This document shows positions 26,663 through 34,815 of a stretch of 47,350 nucleotides of DNA, piece after piece. The DNA is taken from positions 1 to 47,350 of the forward strand of contig JAEELF010000051.1 of assembly GCA_016288815.1 (NCBI GenBank), written 5' to 3'. The position numbers and the translations under genes are program-made. This DNA is from Ruminococcus sp. (GTDB lineage: Bacteria; Bacillota; Clostridia; Oscillospirales; Ruminococcaceae). How positions within the stretch are numbered: position 1 is the first letter of the stretch; every line of letters begins with the position of its first letter. The notes beneath the pieces are model-generated. The model was not told the origin of the DNA, did no database searches, and saw only the letters and a list, made by a program, of their open reading frames with translations.

Positions 26663-27664
26663 TCAGCGTGCCTCCTGCTTCTGCTCACCGCCGGCGCCGT
26701 TCTCCTTCTGACGCTGCCGGTAGGTCTCCTCGGTCTCCTTGGCGATATATATCGGACGGTTCTTGGTCTCAAGGTAGGTCTTGGAGAGATACTGTCCGAG
26801 GATACCCGTGCAGAAGAGCTGGAGACCGCTCAGCAGGAATATCACGCATATCGTCGTGGGATAGCCCGCGACCTCCTCGCCGAACACGAGGGTCTTTACG
26901 ACGGTTATTATCATGAGAACGAAGGCGATTATGCAGCTCACCACGCCGAGCATGGAGGCTATCGCGAGGGGAGCTGTCGAGAATGCCATGATACCCTCGA
27001 GGGAGTACTTGACCAGTCCCCAGAACGACCACGAGGTCGTGCCGGCTGGACGCTCCACGTTCTCGTATTCGATGTAGCGTGTGTTGAATCCAACCCAGCT
27101 GAAAATGCCCTTGGAGAAGCGGTTGTACTCGGTCATATCGAGTATCGCGTCCACCATCTGGCGGGACATGAAGCGGAAGTCCTGGGCACCGTCCACGATC
27201 TCGGTCTGGGAGATCTTGTTCATGATCTTGTAGAACTTCCTTGCGAACCACGAGCGCACCTTGGATTCGCCCTTGCGGCTGACGCGGCGCGTCGTGGCGC
27301 AGTCGTACTCGCCGTCGCGGACGTAGGAGTACATCTCGGGCAGGAAGGCGGGCGGGTGCTGGAGGTCGGCGTCCATGACGACGACGAAGTCGCCCTTGGC
27401 GTTGCGCAGGCCGGCGTACATACCGGACTCCTTGCCGAAATTACGCGAAAACGAGATGTATCTTACGCGCTCGTCCTTGAGCGAAAGGGAGCGCAGGATA
27501 TTCAGGGTATTGTCCTTAGAGCCGTCGTTCACGAAGAGGTACTCGAAGGAAAGCTCCGGAAAATCGGCTTTCATCTGGTCTGTTACCTTTGTTATCTCTT
27601 CGTAGAACATGGGGAGGACCTCCTGCTCATTATAGCAGGGGACAACAACAGAAACGAGCTTCAC
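26663..27664 (-). CDS. GT2 glycosyltransferase, polyprenyl-phosphate type
   Basis: Membrane-associated family 2 glycosyltransferase of 333 residues. The GT-A domain starts VSVVVPCYNEQE and has the DAD metal motif (98-100, MDADLQHPP). Two C-terminal membrane segments (about 230-255 and 265-290) and GQYLSKTYLETKNRPIY are typical of the GtrB/DPM1-like subgroup that makes undecaprenyl-phosphate-linked sugars. The start is GTG 27664 after GGAGG. It is the first gene of the long purine operon. Confidence 0.9.
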   Translation of the reverse strand: MKLVSVVVPCYNEQEVLPMFYEEITKVTDQMKADFPELSFEYLFVNDGSKDNTLNILRSLSLKDERVRYISFSRNFGKESGMYAGLRNAKGDFVVVMDADLQHPPAFLPEMYSYVRDGEYDCATTRRVSRKGESKVRSWFARKFYKIMNKISQTEIVDGAQDFRFMSRQMVDAILDMTEYNRFSKGIFSWVGFNTRYIEYENVERPAGTTSWSFWGLVKYSLEGIMAFSTAPLAIASMLGVVSCIIAFVLMIITVVKTLVFGEEVAGYPTTICVIFLLSGLQLFCTGILGQYLSKTYLETKNRPIYIAKETEETYRQRQKENGAGGEQKQEAR

Positions 27665-27700
27665 ACAACTCCTCCTAACAGAAATAGTAATACATAATTA

Positions 27701-27729
27701 ATAATACACCAAACCGGCAAATAATGCAA
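27701..27729 (-). promoter_or_regulatory. Sigma-A promoter of the long purine operon
   Basis: On the minus strand: TTGCAT (27729-27724), a 17-base spacer and TATTAT (27706-27701). The start point falls near 27694, about 30 bases before the GTG. No purine riboswitch fits in so short a leader. It is the only good promoter I see for the 17-gene unit, though internal ones may exist. Confidence 0.78.
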
Positions 27730-27985
27730 GAGAAATTTTGGTTTTTTTCATTATTTTACAAATTCTTTATATTCGGGCGCCGGCAGACATTGCCAAAAAA
27801 GTATCAGGCGGCTAACCGGTGTCAAACGCACTGATTCTGTGGATTTGCCACCAAAAATAGGCTATTGTCTCAATTTGTTTTTAACATGAATGGAAGAATT
27901 TGACAAAAAAATCAATAACGATTTGTTATTTTCTCCAAAATTATTAAAAACGGTATAATTTTCCTCTACAATTTCTCAGAACCTC
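27730..27985. other. AT-rich divergent intergenic region
   Basis: The gap between the divergent start codons at 27664 and 28184 is 519 bases. This part has no credible ORF. It holds a weaker promoter-like pair (TTGACA at 27900, 18-base spacer, TGTTAT at 27924) and AT-rich sequence, probably control DNA for the plus-strand pair. Confidence 0.5.
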
Positions 27986-28014
27986 TTGCTTTTTTTGCGC
28001 CGATAAGCTATAAT
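27986..28014 (+). promoter_or_regulatory. Sigma-A promoter for the Pro/Ala-rich scaffold gene
   Basis: TTGCTT (27986-27991), a 17-base spacer and TATAAT (28009-28014). A start near 28021 gives a leader of about 163 bases. Confidence 0.82.
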
Positions 28015-28020
28015 GTATTT

Positions 28021-28183
28021 GTGTAAAAATACGCACAGGCTCGCCGCGGTCAGGTCTTTGCAGAGTTTCGTCATCGGACCGCGCATAAAGCTCCCTTCAG
28101 GTCTGTGCCGCCGGTAAATCGGCTGTCCGCTGCCGTAAAGCGGAAAACCGCAGGCTCGCTGCCGTGCGGTAACGGAGAACACT
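28021..28183 (+). promoter_or_regulatory. Structured 5' leader RNA
   Basis: The leader folds by eye into nested stems GCACAG (28033-28038) with CTGTGC (28103-28108), enclosing CGCGGTC (28045-28051) with GACCGCG (28077-28083), then TCCGCT/AGCGGA (28126-28131 with 28139-28144) and ACCGCA/TGCGGT (28147-28152 with 28165-28170). The last hairpin ends next to ACGGAGA, the ribosome site. It is far more GC-rich than the DNA just upstream. It does not match any riboswitch class I know. Confidence 0.5.
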
Positions 28184-30697
28184 ATGGATATCAGACTCGT
28201 AACTTCCACCATGAACGATGAGGTCCACGGAACCGATAACGACAAGAAAACAGGCTGCGGCATCAGTCTTATCAAGCCTGAGAATGTGACCAGGTACCAC
28301 AGAGGCGACACGATGACCGACCTCAAGGAGATCACCTGTGAGAAGTGCAAGGCTGCCCTCGCCAAAAAGCTCATCAAAGCCGATAAGAAGGAAATGGCTA
28401 AGATCATCAAGGAAGAGCGTATGCGTGCCAAGAAGGGCATCGAGGACGAGAGCATCGTCCCGCTCGGAAATACCGTTGCCAAGATAACAAAGGCACCCGA
28501 GGCGAAGGCTGAAAAGCCCGAGCCCAAGCCTGCTGCTCAGGAAGCTCCCGCTCCGGCGTCTGAGCCCGCTCCCACACCTGCCCCTGCCCCTGCTCCCGAG
28601 CCGCCCAAGCCGCTGACTCCCGCAAGCGCTGCGATGACCGATGACCTCGCTCAGTTCGCGATCAACGTTCCGCAGTCCGCTCCCGAGCCTGAGCCGGCAC
28701 CCGATCCCACACCAGCTCCTGCGCCGTCTCCCTCCGGAGTCCAGGACGATTTCCTCGCGCAGTTCGCTATAAACGTTCCCCAGCAGGAGGAGACTCCCGC
28801 TGCTGCTCCGGTACAGGACGACTTCCTCGCACAGTTCGCAGTCCCCGCCCCCACAGAGGAAGCGGCAGACCCCGACGTTTACGGCACTCCCGCTCCTGCT
28901 GAGCCCGTTCAGGAAGCACCTGAACTTACTGATAACATCGAGGACATCGTGGTCCCCGATATGAGCGGCTACAACAGCGGCTTCAATCAGCCCGCACAGC
29001 AGGCCGCTCCGGCGCCTGCACCCGCACCCGAGCCTGTTCCCGAGCCTGCCGCTGAGTCCAAGGACGTCATCAGCGACATCGACGATATAATGAAAATGTT
29101 CTCCGTCAGCAGCGGTCCGGCAGTTTCGCCCGCACCCGAGCCGACCCAGACATACTCCGACGATGAGGTCATCGACATCGACCCCGCAGCTGTCAAGGAG
29201 GCAGATCCCGAGCCGGAACAGCCCGCTCAGGAGGAGTCCCTCGAGAGCGTTCCTGCATGGGACCTCGTCGCAAGCCAGATATTCGGCGCGTCTGCACCCG
29301 AAGCTCCCGCTGAGGATCCCGAGCAGCCCGCACCCGTTCAGACAGCTCCCGCCGAGCCGGTGATCGAGGACATCGCTCCTCCCGTTATCGAGGAGATCGC
29401 TCCGCCCGTGCTCGATGAGATAAAGGCACCCGAGGTCCCCGCTGAGCCCGTTATCGACGACATCACTGTTCCTGAGATCGAGAGCATTCCCGCTCCCGCT
29501 GAGCCCGAGCCCCCGAAGGCTCCCGTGCTCACAGACAACATCGAGGACATCACTGTTCCGGAGATCCCGAACTTTACCGCTCCCGAGCCTGCTCCCGAGC
29601 TCCCGAAGGCTCCCGTGCTCACGGACAATATCGAGGACATCGTCGTTCCCGATATGAGCAGCTACAACAGCGGCTTCAACCAGAATAGCCCTCAGCAGCC
29701 GTTATATCAGCAGCCCGTGACACCCGTTCAGCCTGCATACCAGCAGCCTGTGACACCGATCCAGCCAGTATATCAGCAGCCGGCAGCTCCTGTACAGCCT
29801 GCCGTGCCGGTACAGCCGGTATTCCAGCAGCCTGTGACACCCGTTCAGCCTGTATACCAGCAGCCCGCAGCTCCCGCACCCGCAACTGCCCCGGCGGCAG
29901 AATCTATCGAAGGTGATGAAAACAACATGAACAAGTACAGATACAGCACCCCCGTATTTGCAGACGAGATCAAGAATCCCGCACCCGTTCAGGCAGCACC
30001 CGTTTCCGATGAGCAGCCCCAGATAATCACAGTTCCGCAGTTCGCTGGCTACGATGCGAACGGTCAGCCTATCTACAACTATGTTCAGATGAAGATGACA
30101 GGCAGAGATGCCAACGGTCAGCCGATATTCGCACCCCTCCCGGGTCAGGGCATACCCGCTGCACAGCCTCAGGCTCCTGTAGCACAGGCTCCCGCAGCAC
30201 AGGCAAATCCTGTTCCGCAGGCAGCTCCGGTCCAGCCTGTTCAGCCTGCACCCGTTCAGGCAGCTCCCGTCCAGGATCCTGCCGGCTACAAGACTCCCAC
30301 AGCGAATGTCTCCAAGATCGCTGTAAACCCGCACCCCAAGGCTACTTCGCAGGCGTTCATCACAGCTATCTCGAACGCTAAGTCCTACTCCGACAAGAGC
30401 CTCCTCGACACACACGGACTCCAGAAGAACGCTCCGCTCTTCGACTCCATCGAGGACGTTCTCTCCCAGATGGGCGACAACAGCGTCAAGGCAAAGAGAC
30501 AGCAGGCTGCCGCTCAGAAGGACGTTCAGGTCTCCGAGTACAAGGCTCCCACAAGATCCAGCTCCTCCTCCGCAGTCAAGAAGGCTGCCGTTGAGCAGGA
30601 CGAGAGATTCATGACCAAGGCCGAGCTCAAGGCTAAGAAGAAGCAGGACAAGATAGATGCAAAATTCAAGAAGGACCTCGCTAAGAGAGGCTTCTGA
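28184..30697 (+). CDS. Large Pro/Ala-rich disordered protein with N-terminal zinc-finger-like motif
   Basis: An 837-residue protein with no signal peptide or membrane segment, so cytoplasmic. Residues 1-100 carry a His-Cys...Cys-x2-Cys pattern (H15, C25, C52, C55) and a basic helix. About 100-720 is Pro/Ala/Glu-rich with short repeated motifs: DDFLAQFAINVPQ-type (three), LTDNIEDIVVPDM-type (three), a Gln-Pro block with units like VQPVYQQP (DNA 29700-29880) and two DANGQPI units. The C-terminus (about 720-837) is basic and helical. It looks like an interaction scaffold; the function is unknown to me. A TPR-protein gene follows. Confidence 0.72.
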   Translation: MDIRLVTSTMNDEVHGTDNDKKTGCGISLIKPENVTRYHRGDTMTDLKEITCEKCKAALAKKLIKADKKEMAKIIKEERMRAKKGIEDESIVPLGNTVAKITKAPEAKAEKPEPKPAAQEAPAPASEPAPTPAPAPAPEPPKPLTPASAAMTDDLAQFAINVPQSAPEPEPAPDPTPAPAPSPSGVQDDFLAQFAINVPQQEETPAAAPVQDDFLAQFAVPAPTEEAADPDVYGTPAPAEPVQEAPELTDNIEDIVVPDMSGYNSGFNQPAQQAAPAPAPAPEPVPEPAAESKDVISDIDDIMKMFSVSSGPAVSPAPEPTQTYSDDEVIDIDPAAVKEADPEPEQPAQEESLESVPAWDLVASQIFGASAPEAPAEDPEQPAPVQTAPAEPVIEDIAPPVIEEIAPPVLDEIKAPEVPAEPVIDDITVPEIESIPAPAEPEPPKAPVLTDNIEDITVPEIPNFTAPEPAPELPKAPVLTDNIEDIVVPDMSSYNSGFNQNSPQQPLYQQPVTPVQPAYQQPVTPIQPVYQQPAAPVQPAVPVQPVFQQPVTPVQPVYQQPAAPAPATAPAAESIEGDENNMNKYRYSTPVFADEIKNPAPVQAAPVSDEQPQIITVPQFAGYDANGQPIYNYVQMKMTGRDANGQPIFAPLPGQGIPAAQPQAPVAQAPAAQANPVPQAAPVQPVQPAPVQAAPVQDPAGYKTPTANVSKIAVNPHPKATSQAFITAISNAKSYSDKSLLDTHGLQKNAPLFDSIEDVLSQMGDNSVKAKRQQAAAQKDVQVSEYKAPTRSSSSSAVKKAAVEQDERFMTKAELKAKKKQDKIDAKFKKDLAKRGF

Positions 30698-30713
30698 TAA
30701 ACGAGGGATATAA

Positions 30714-31799
30714 ATGCCGGTAAACGAGATAATATCGCAGCTCAGAGGCAGGCTCACGGAGGACTCCGCTGAAAACGAGAAGTTCCTGCGTGCAGAGGCT
30801 GAACAGTTTGCAAGAGAGCGCAATTTCGACGGTGTCGAGGCAGTGAGCCAGCTCATGCTGGAGCTCATGCCGGCGGAGCGCCGCGAGGAGATAGTCCGCC
30901 TGACGCACGTTGACGGAAAGCGCCTCGACGAGATCTATGCCGAAATAGATAAGCACCTGCGCGAGCACGACTCTGTCGCTGCAAAGCCGCTTGCCGAAAG
31001 GCTCTACAAGAAGATAACTGTTGAATACAAGGAGAACGACCGCGAGCGCTTCGTGTCGCTGAGGAACCCTTTTGAGGATAACCTATACCAGCTACGCTAC
31101 AAGCCGGAGAAAAAGCTCAACCGCACCCCGTTCGACTTCGCCACCTATATCGCTACATATGGCTATATACTCACCGAAACAGGCTCGCCGCTCGACGCTA
31201 TCCCCGTGCTGAAAAAGGCTATGGAGTATAACCCGCTTGACGTCGGACCCAAGTTCGAGCTTGCGGAGGTCTATAAGCTCCTCCACAACAAGAAGCGCAT
31301 GATCGAGACCGTTCAGGACATACTCAGCGTGGCTTCGTCGCCTATGGCGATAGCGAGAGCTTATGACGACATGGGATATATCCTCACGGAATTCCATGAG
31401 TACGAGGACGCCGCAGCATTCTACACAGCGAGCGTCATGTTCGCGCCGAATCCCGCGATACCGCGTGAGATGCAGCACCTTGCGGACCTCAAGGGCTCGC
31501 CGATAGTGCGTCCTACAGTTGAGCAGATACGCGAGGTCATGGATAAGTACGAGATACCCTTCGGACCCAACGACGAGGTAGTGCATACCGCCTCGGAGCT
31601 CGCCGCTAACTACCTCATCGAAAAGGACTTCCAGAACGCAGTCACCTCGATGAAGATACTCTACGGACTTACCCGCGACGAGAAGATACGCGATCTCATT
31701 TTCAAGTATGACCCGAAGTACGCGGCAGGCGCGCCAGACCCGGCAGAGGCAAACCGTGCGAACATAACCAAGACCGAAAACCCGGGCACAGAGGAATAA
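30714..31799 (+). CDS. TPR-repeat protein of unknown function
   Basis: A 361-residue soluble protein. The N-terminal half is helical and charged. Residues about 145-265 contain TPR-like repeats (TYGYILTETGSPLDAIPVLK, AMEYNPLDV; ARAYDDMGYILTEFHEYEDA), with further helices after that. There is no signal or membrane segment. GAGGGA precedes the ATG, 16 bases after the stop of the scaffold-like gene, so the two form a bicistronic unit. TPR domains bind short linear motifs, so the repeat-rich neighbour is a natural candidate partner (inference). Confidence 0.75.
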   Translation: MPVNEIISQLRGRLTEDSAENEKFLRAEAEQFARERNFDGVEAVSQLMLELMPAERREEIVRLTHVDGKRLDEIYAEIDKHLREHDSVAAKPLAERLYKKITVEYKENDRERFVSLRNPFEDNLYQLRYKPEKKLNRTPFDFATYIATYGYILTETGSPLDAIPVLKKAMEYNPLDVGPKFELAEVYKLLHNKKRMIETVQDILSVASSPMAIARAYDDMGYILTEFHEYEDAAAFYTASVMFAPNPAIPREMQHLADLKGSPIVRPTVEQIREVMDKYEIPFGPNDEVVHTASELAANYLIEKDFQNAVTSMKILYGLTRDEKIRDLIFKYDPKYAAGAPDPAEANRANITKTENPGTEE

Positions 31800-31803
31800 A
31801 AAT

Positions 31804-31919
31804 AAGGACGCAGGAGGGGAGCCCCCTCTGGCGGAACGTGGCAAAAAATTACCGAGCCCATGATTTCAGGCTCGGTAATCCATTTTTCCGTTAAGGGAGG
31901 CTATACAACCTGCGTCCTT
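31804..31919. repeat. Structured repeat, copy A, acting as a composite bidirectional terminator
   Basis: The outer 11-base inverted repeat AAGGACGCAGG (31804-31814) pairs with CCTGCGTCCTT (31909-31919) and has T-rich flanks on both strands. Inside are AGGGG/CCCCT (31815-31827), CGGAA (31832-31836) with TTCCG (31886-31890), and TTACCGAGCC with GGCTCGGTAA (ending 31878). Copy B at 38582-38695 shares the core but not the outer stem sequence. It lies between convergent genes and directly follows the minus-strand DUF1508 stop. Confidence 0.8.
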
Positions 31920-31932
31920 TTTGTTTGTAGTT

Positions 31933-32310
31933 TTATTCCTCTGGCTCTTCCACAGGAGCGTCGGGAGCATTCTTGCGGACGCTCTCAATGCCGTTCTTGC
32001 AGCTGTCCTTCTTGACATACCCCTCGGAGACTGCGATTATCTCGCCGTTTCTTGCCTTGAGGCGGAACCTGAACTCTCCTGCCTTGTCCTTATAGATCTC
32101 GAACTTGGGGTGAGTCTGCTGCTCGAAGCCCTCGACGGTCTGATCCTCGAGGTTAGCGATGGGGGCGTTCTTGGCAACGCTCTCGATACCGCCCTTGACG
32201 CTCGCGAGGGAGTTATATACCTCGCCGCCTGTAGCGATGACCTCGCCGTTTCCGGCTTTGAGGCTGAAAGTGTAGCCTGTCTTAGTGGATTTGATAACGA
32301 ATTTTCCCAT
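31933..32310 (-). CDS. DUF1508/YegP-like protein with two repeats
   Basis: A 125-residue soluble protein made of two tandem DUF1508 units: GKFVIKSTKTGYTFSLKAGN, then GEVIATGGEVY (1-60), and KFEIYKDKAGEFRFRLKARN, then GEIIAVSEGY (68-115), each with a following GIESVxKNAP. The acidic tail is VEEPEE. The family is widespread with no agreed function. AAAGGTG precedes the ATG. It has its own promoter and ends at repeat copy A. Confidence 0.88.
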   Translation of the reverse strand: MGKFVIKSTKTGYTFSLKAGNGEVIATGGEVYNSLASVKGGIESVAKNAPIANLEDQTVEGFEQQTHPKFEIYKDKAGEFRFRLKARNGEIIAVSEGYVKKDSCKNGIESVRKNAPDAPVEEPEE

Positions 32311-32348
32311 GATAATTCAACACCTTTCGGCAAAATTTTTATACTTTG

Positions 32349-32377
32349 ATTTTAGCATGATTTCCGGCATTTGTCAA
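32349..32377 (-). promoter_or_regulatory. Promoter of the DUF1508 gene
   Basis: On the minus strand: TTGACA (32377-32372), a 17-base spacer and TAAAAT (32354-32349). It is divergent from the response-regulator promoter 115 bases away. Confidence 0.82.
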
Positions 32378-32492
32378 TAGTTTCTGTGGGGAATGTACAA
32401 TGCATCCCGGAGCGCTTTGCCCAAAATAACCGACAGGCTTTTGTGCAAATCGCGGGGAAATTCTCCGTCGGGAAGATTTTTTTGCAAACTAA

Positions 32493-32521
32493 TTGACAAA
32501 TTAATAAAGTTGAGGTATAAT
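32493..32521 (+). promoter_or_regulatory. Consensus promoter of the two-component operon
   Basis: A perfect TTGACA (32493-32498), a 17-base spacer and a perfect TATAAT (32516-32521). An essentially ideal sigma-A promoter, suggesting strong constitutive expression unless repressed. Confidence 0.92.
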
Positions 32522-32588
32522 ATACATAAATCAAGATCATTCTGTACCCGGCAGCCCGGCGGCAGGATATGAAAGAGGGGTAATCGAA

Positions 32589-33296
32589 ATGCCACAGGAA
32601 AAAAGCCTCAAGGTTCTCATAGTTGACGACGATAAGAATATCTGCGATCTTCTCCGTCTCTACCTCGAAAAGGACGGCTACGGCGTTATTCTTTCGCACG
32701 ACGGCGAGGAGGCTGTTGTAAAGTTCAATGCTCTGAAGCCGGACATGGTCCTGCTCGATATAATGCTCCCCGGTATCGACGGCTGGCAGGTCTGCCGTGA
32801 GATACGCAAGAAGTCAAATGTCCCGATAATCATGATAACCGCCAAGGGCGAGACCATCGACAAGGTAATAGGTCTTGAGCTCGGTGCGGACGACTATATC
32901 GTCAAGCCCTTCGACGCCAAGGAGGTCATCGCGCGTATCAACGCCGTTACAAGGCGCGTCGGAGTCAGCAACGCTGAGCCTGAGATAAAGGAAGTACACT
33001 ACGACAAGCTCTCGGTCAATATGACCCGCTATGAGCTCAAGGTCAACGGCAAGTCTATCGACACTCCTCCCAAGGAGCTCGAGCTGCTCTTCTACCTTGC
33101 GTCCAATCCGAACAGAGTGTACACCCGCGATCAGCTGCTCGACGAGGTATGGGGATTCGAGTATTACGGCGATTCGCGCACTATCGACGTCCACATAAAG
33201 CGCCTGCGCGAGAAGCTCGAGGGCATTTCCGACAAGTGGGCTCTCAAGACCGTCTGGGGCGTTGGGTACAAATTTGAAGCCGAGGAAGAGGAATGA
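32589..33296 (+). CDS. OmpR/PhoB-family response regulator
   Basis: A 235-residue DNA-binding regulator. The receiver domain has the acidic pocket (D13-D15), phospho-acceptor D57 (VLLDIMLPG), T84 and K106. The C-terminal winged helix includes PPKELELLFYLAS, TRDQLLDEVWG and RTIDVHIKRLREKL. It pairs with the histidine kinase downstream. The order regulator-kinase-HtrA recalls WalR-WalK-HtrC of Bacillus, but orthology is not shown. Confidence 0.95.
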   Translation: MPQEKSLKVLIVDDDKNICDLLRLYLEKDGYGVILSHDGEEAVVKFNALKPDMVLLDIMLPGIDGWQVCREIRKKSNVPIIMITAKGETIDKVIGLELGADDYIVKPFDAKEVIARINAVTRRVGVSNAEPEIKEVHYDKLSVNMTRYELKVNGKSIDTPPKELELLFYLASNPNRVYTRDQLLDEVWGFEYYGDSRTIDVHIKRLREKLEGISDKWALKTVWGVGYKFEAEEEE

Positions 33297-33317
33297 TCCC
33301 TCGGGAATAGAAATCTT

Positions 33318-33344
33318 CAGGGGGCGCATTGTGTCCCCTGTTTT
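33318..33344 (+). terminator. Weak terminator or attenuator between regulator and kinase
   Basis: CAGGGG (33318-33323) pairs with CCCCTG (33335-33340), followed by TTTT. The six-base-pair stem is modest, so partial termination is likely, lowering kinase relative to regulator. Confidence 0.55.
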
Positions 33345-33366
33345 GATACACCGGAGGTGAGACCCG

Positions 33367-34812
33367 TTGCTTAAAGGAAAAAGCTCGTATTACCGGCTTT
33401 TCATGTTCTCCCTGCTGCTCATGCTGACAGTCGTGGTGTTCCTCGGCGTCGCAGTCGTGAGCATGAGCTCGGAGATCTACAAGCGCTCGCTGTACAAGGA
33501 CATCAAGAGCATGGGCGGACTTTTCATCAGCTGCGTCGAGGACGAATACAACGTCACCGGCAGCCTTGAGTCTGACGACGTAAAGCGTATCCACCGCAAC
33601 TTCATGCGCACCAACAAGCTGAAGGTATACGTCTACGGCGAGGACGGAACGTGCATACACTCCGGCGCGGGCGAGGGCAAGGAGCCCAGACCGCTGTCGG
33701 ACACCATAAGGAAAGCCGTCGATAAGGACGGGGAGTATCTGTCGCTCGATTCGAGCAGCCTGTCCAAGAGCGAGCCGTACATCATCTACGGCACGGACTT
33801 TACTATCACTGACTGGCAGCAGGAAAAGCACGGTGTCTACGTTGTCATCTACGGCAAGACCGACAGCATCGGCAGCTTCACTACCACCGTGATGATAGCG
33901 TATATCATAGCGGCAGCACTGCTCATGCTGATAGGCGGCTTCGCCATGATGAGGCGTATCAAGCGGCTCATCAGGTATGAGGAGCACTTCCAGAAGGTAG
34001 CGGCGAAGTACGCGAAGGGCGATTTTTCGGAGAAGATAGACGCCAGCGCTCCCGATTCCAACAAGGACATCGCCGAGTACGTCAACACTATCGCGGAGAA
34101 CGTCGCGAAGAGCGACGAGCGCAGCAAGACCTTTGTCGCGAACGTCTCCCACGAGCTTCGCACCCCCATGACAACTATCGGCGGCTTCGTGGACGGCATA
34201 CTCGACGGTACTGTCCCCAAAGCGCGCCAGAATGAGTACCTCGTGCTCATCTCAAAGGAGATAAAGCGCCTGCGAATACTCATCAGCTCCATGCTGAACA
34301 TGACCCGCTTCGAGTCGGGCACAATGCGCCCCAATTTTACCGAGACCAACCTCACCGACCTCGTGATACAGACCGTGCTCATGTTCGAGAAGCGTATCGA
34401 GGAGAAGAACCTCGACGTAGTCGGACTTGACAGCGGACGTATCTCCGCAGTCGTTGATGCAGACCTCATGCAGCAGGTGATATACAACCTCGTTGAGAAC
34501 GCAGTGAAGTTCGTGAACGTGAACGGCACGCTGTCGTTCCGCTTCGAGCACGACGACGGATGGTATGTCATCGGCATAAAGAATACCGGCGAGGGACTCA
34601 AAAACAACGAGATACAGCAGGTGTTCGACAGATTCTACAAGACCGATTCCTCCCGCGGCAAGGATACCACGGGTCTGGGGCTGGGACTGTCGATATCGCG
34701 CAAGATAGTTCACCTCCACGACGGACACATCGTCGTGAAGAGCGTGTACGGCGAGTACACCGAGTTTCTCATACAGATACCGGACAAGAGAGACGAACAG
34801 TCGAAAGGATAA
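33367..34812 (+). CDS. Sensor histidine kinase
   Basis: Membrane kinase of 481 residues: membrane segment about 11-33, an extracellular sensor of about 135 residues, a second segment about 173-194, HAMP linker, HisKA with H262 (VANVSHELRTP) and an ATPase domain (NLVENAVKF; VFDRFYKTD; GLGLGLSISRKIV). There is no PAS domain between HAMP and HisKA. The start is TTG 33367, chosen because GGAGGTG lies about eight bases upstream. Confidence 0.95.
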   Translation: MLKGKSSYYRLFMFSLLLMLTVVVFLGVAVVSMSSEIYKRSLYKDIKSMGGLFISCVEDEYNVTGSLESDDVKRIHRNFMRTNKLKVYVYGEDGTCIHSGAGEGKEPRPLSDTIRKAVDKDGEYLSLDSSSLSKSEPYIIYGTDFTITDWQQEKHGVYVVIYGKTDSIGSFTTTVMIAYIIAAALLMLIGGFAMMRRIKRLIRYEEHFQKVAAKYAKGDFSEKIDASAPDSNKDIAEYVNTIAENVAKSDERSKTFVANVSHELRTPMTTIGGFVDGILDGTVPKARQNEYLVLISKEIKRLRILISSMLNMTRFESGTMRPNFTETNLTDLVIQTVLMFEKRIEEKNLDVVGLDSGRISAVVDADLMQQVIYNLVENAVKFVNVNGTLSFRFEHDDGWYVIGIKNTGEGLKNNEIQQVFDRFYKTDSSRGKDTTGLGLGLSISRKIVHLHDGHIVVKSVYGEYTEFLIQIPDKRDEQSKG

Positions 34813-34815
34813 GCT

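Noticed and set aside
27665..27700. Guanine/PRPP riboswitch at the head of the purine operon
   Set aside because: The leader is only about 30 bases long and has no suitable stems.
28021..28183. Possible cyclic-di-GMP or other known riboswitch
   Set aside because: The stems do not show the conserved tetraloop/receptor or GEMM core, so I left it as an unclassified structured leader.
29700..29880. Tandem repeats that look CRISPR- or VNTR-like at DNA level
   Set aside because: The units are in frame, vary at codon level and encode Gln-Pro motifs of a protein; no spacer pattern or cas genes.
29702..30868. 388-codon minus-strand frame opposite the scaffold-like gene
   Set aside because: Low-complexity mirror of the Pro/Gln repeats; no start signals or family features.
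31804..31919. MITE with terminal inverted repeats
   Set aside because: The terminal repeats differ completely between the two copies and no target-site duplication is visible. Paired but unrelated ends fit a structured RNA or terminator better.
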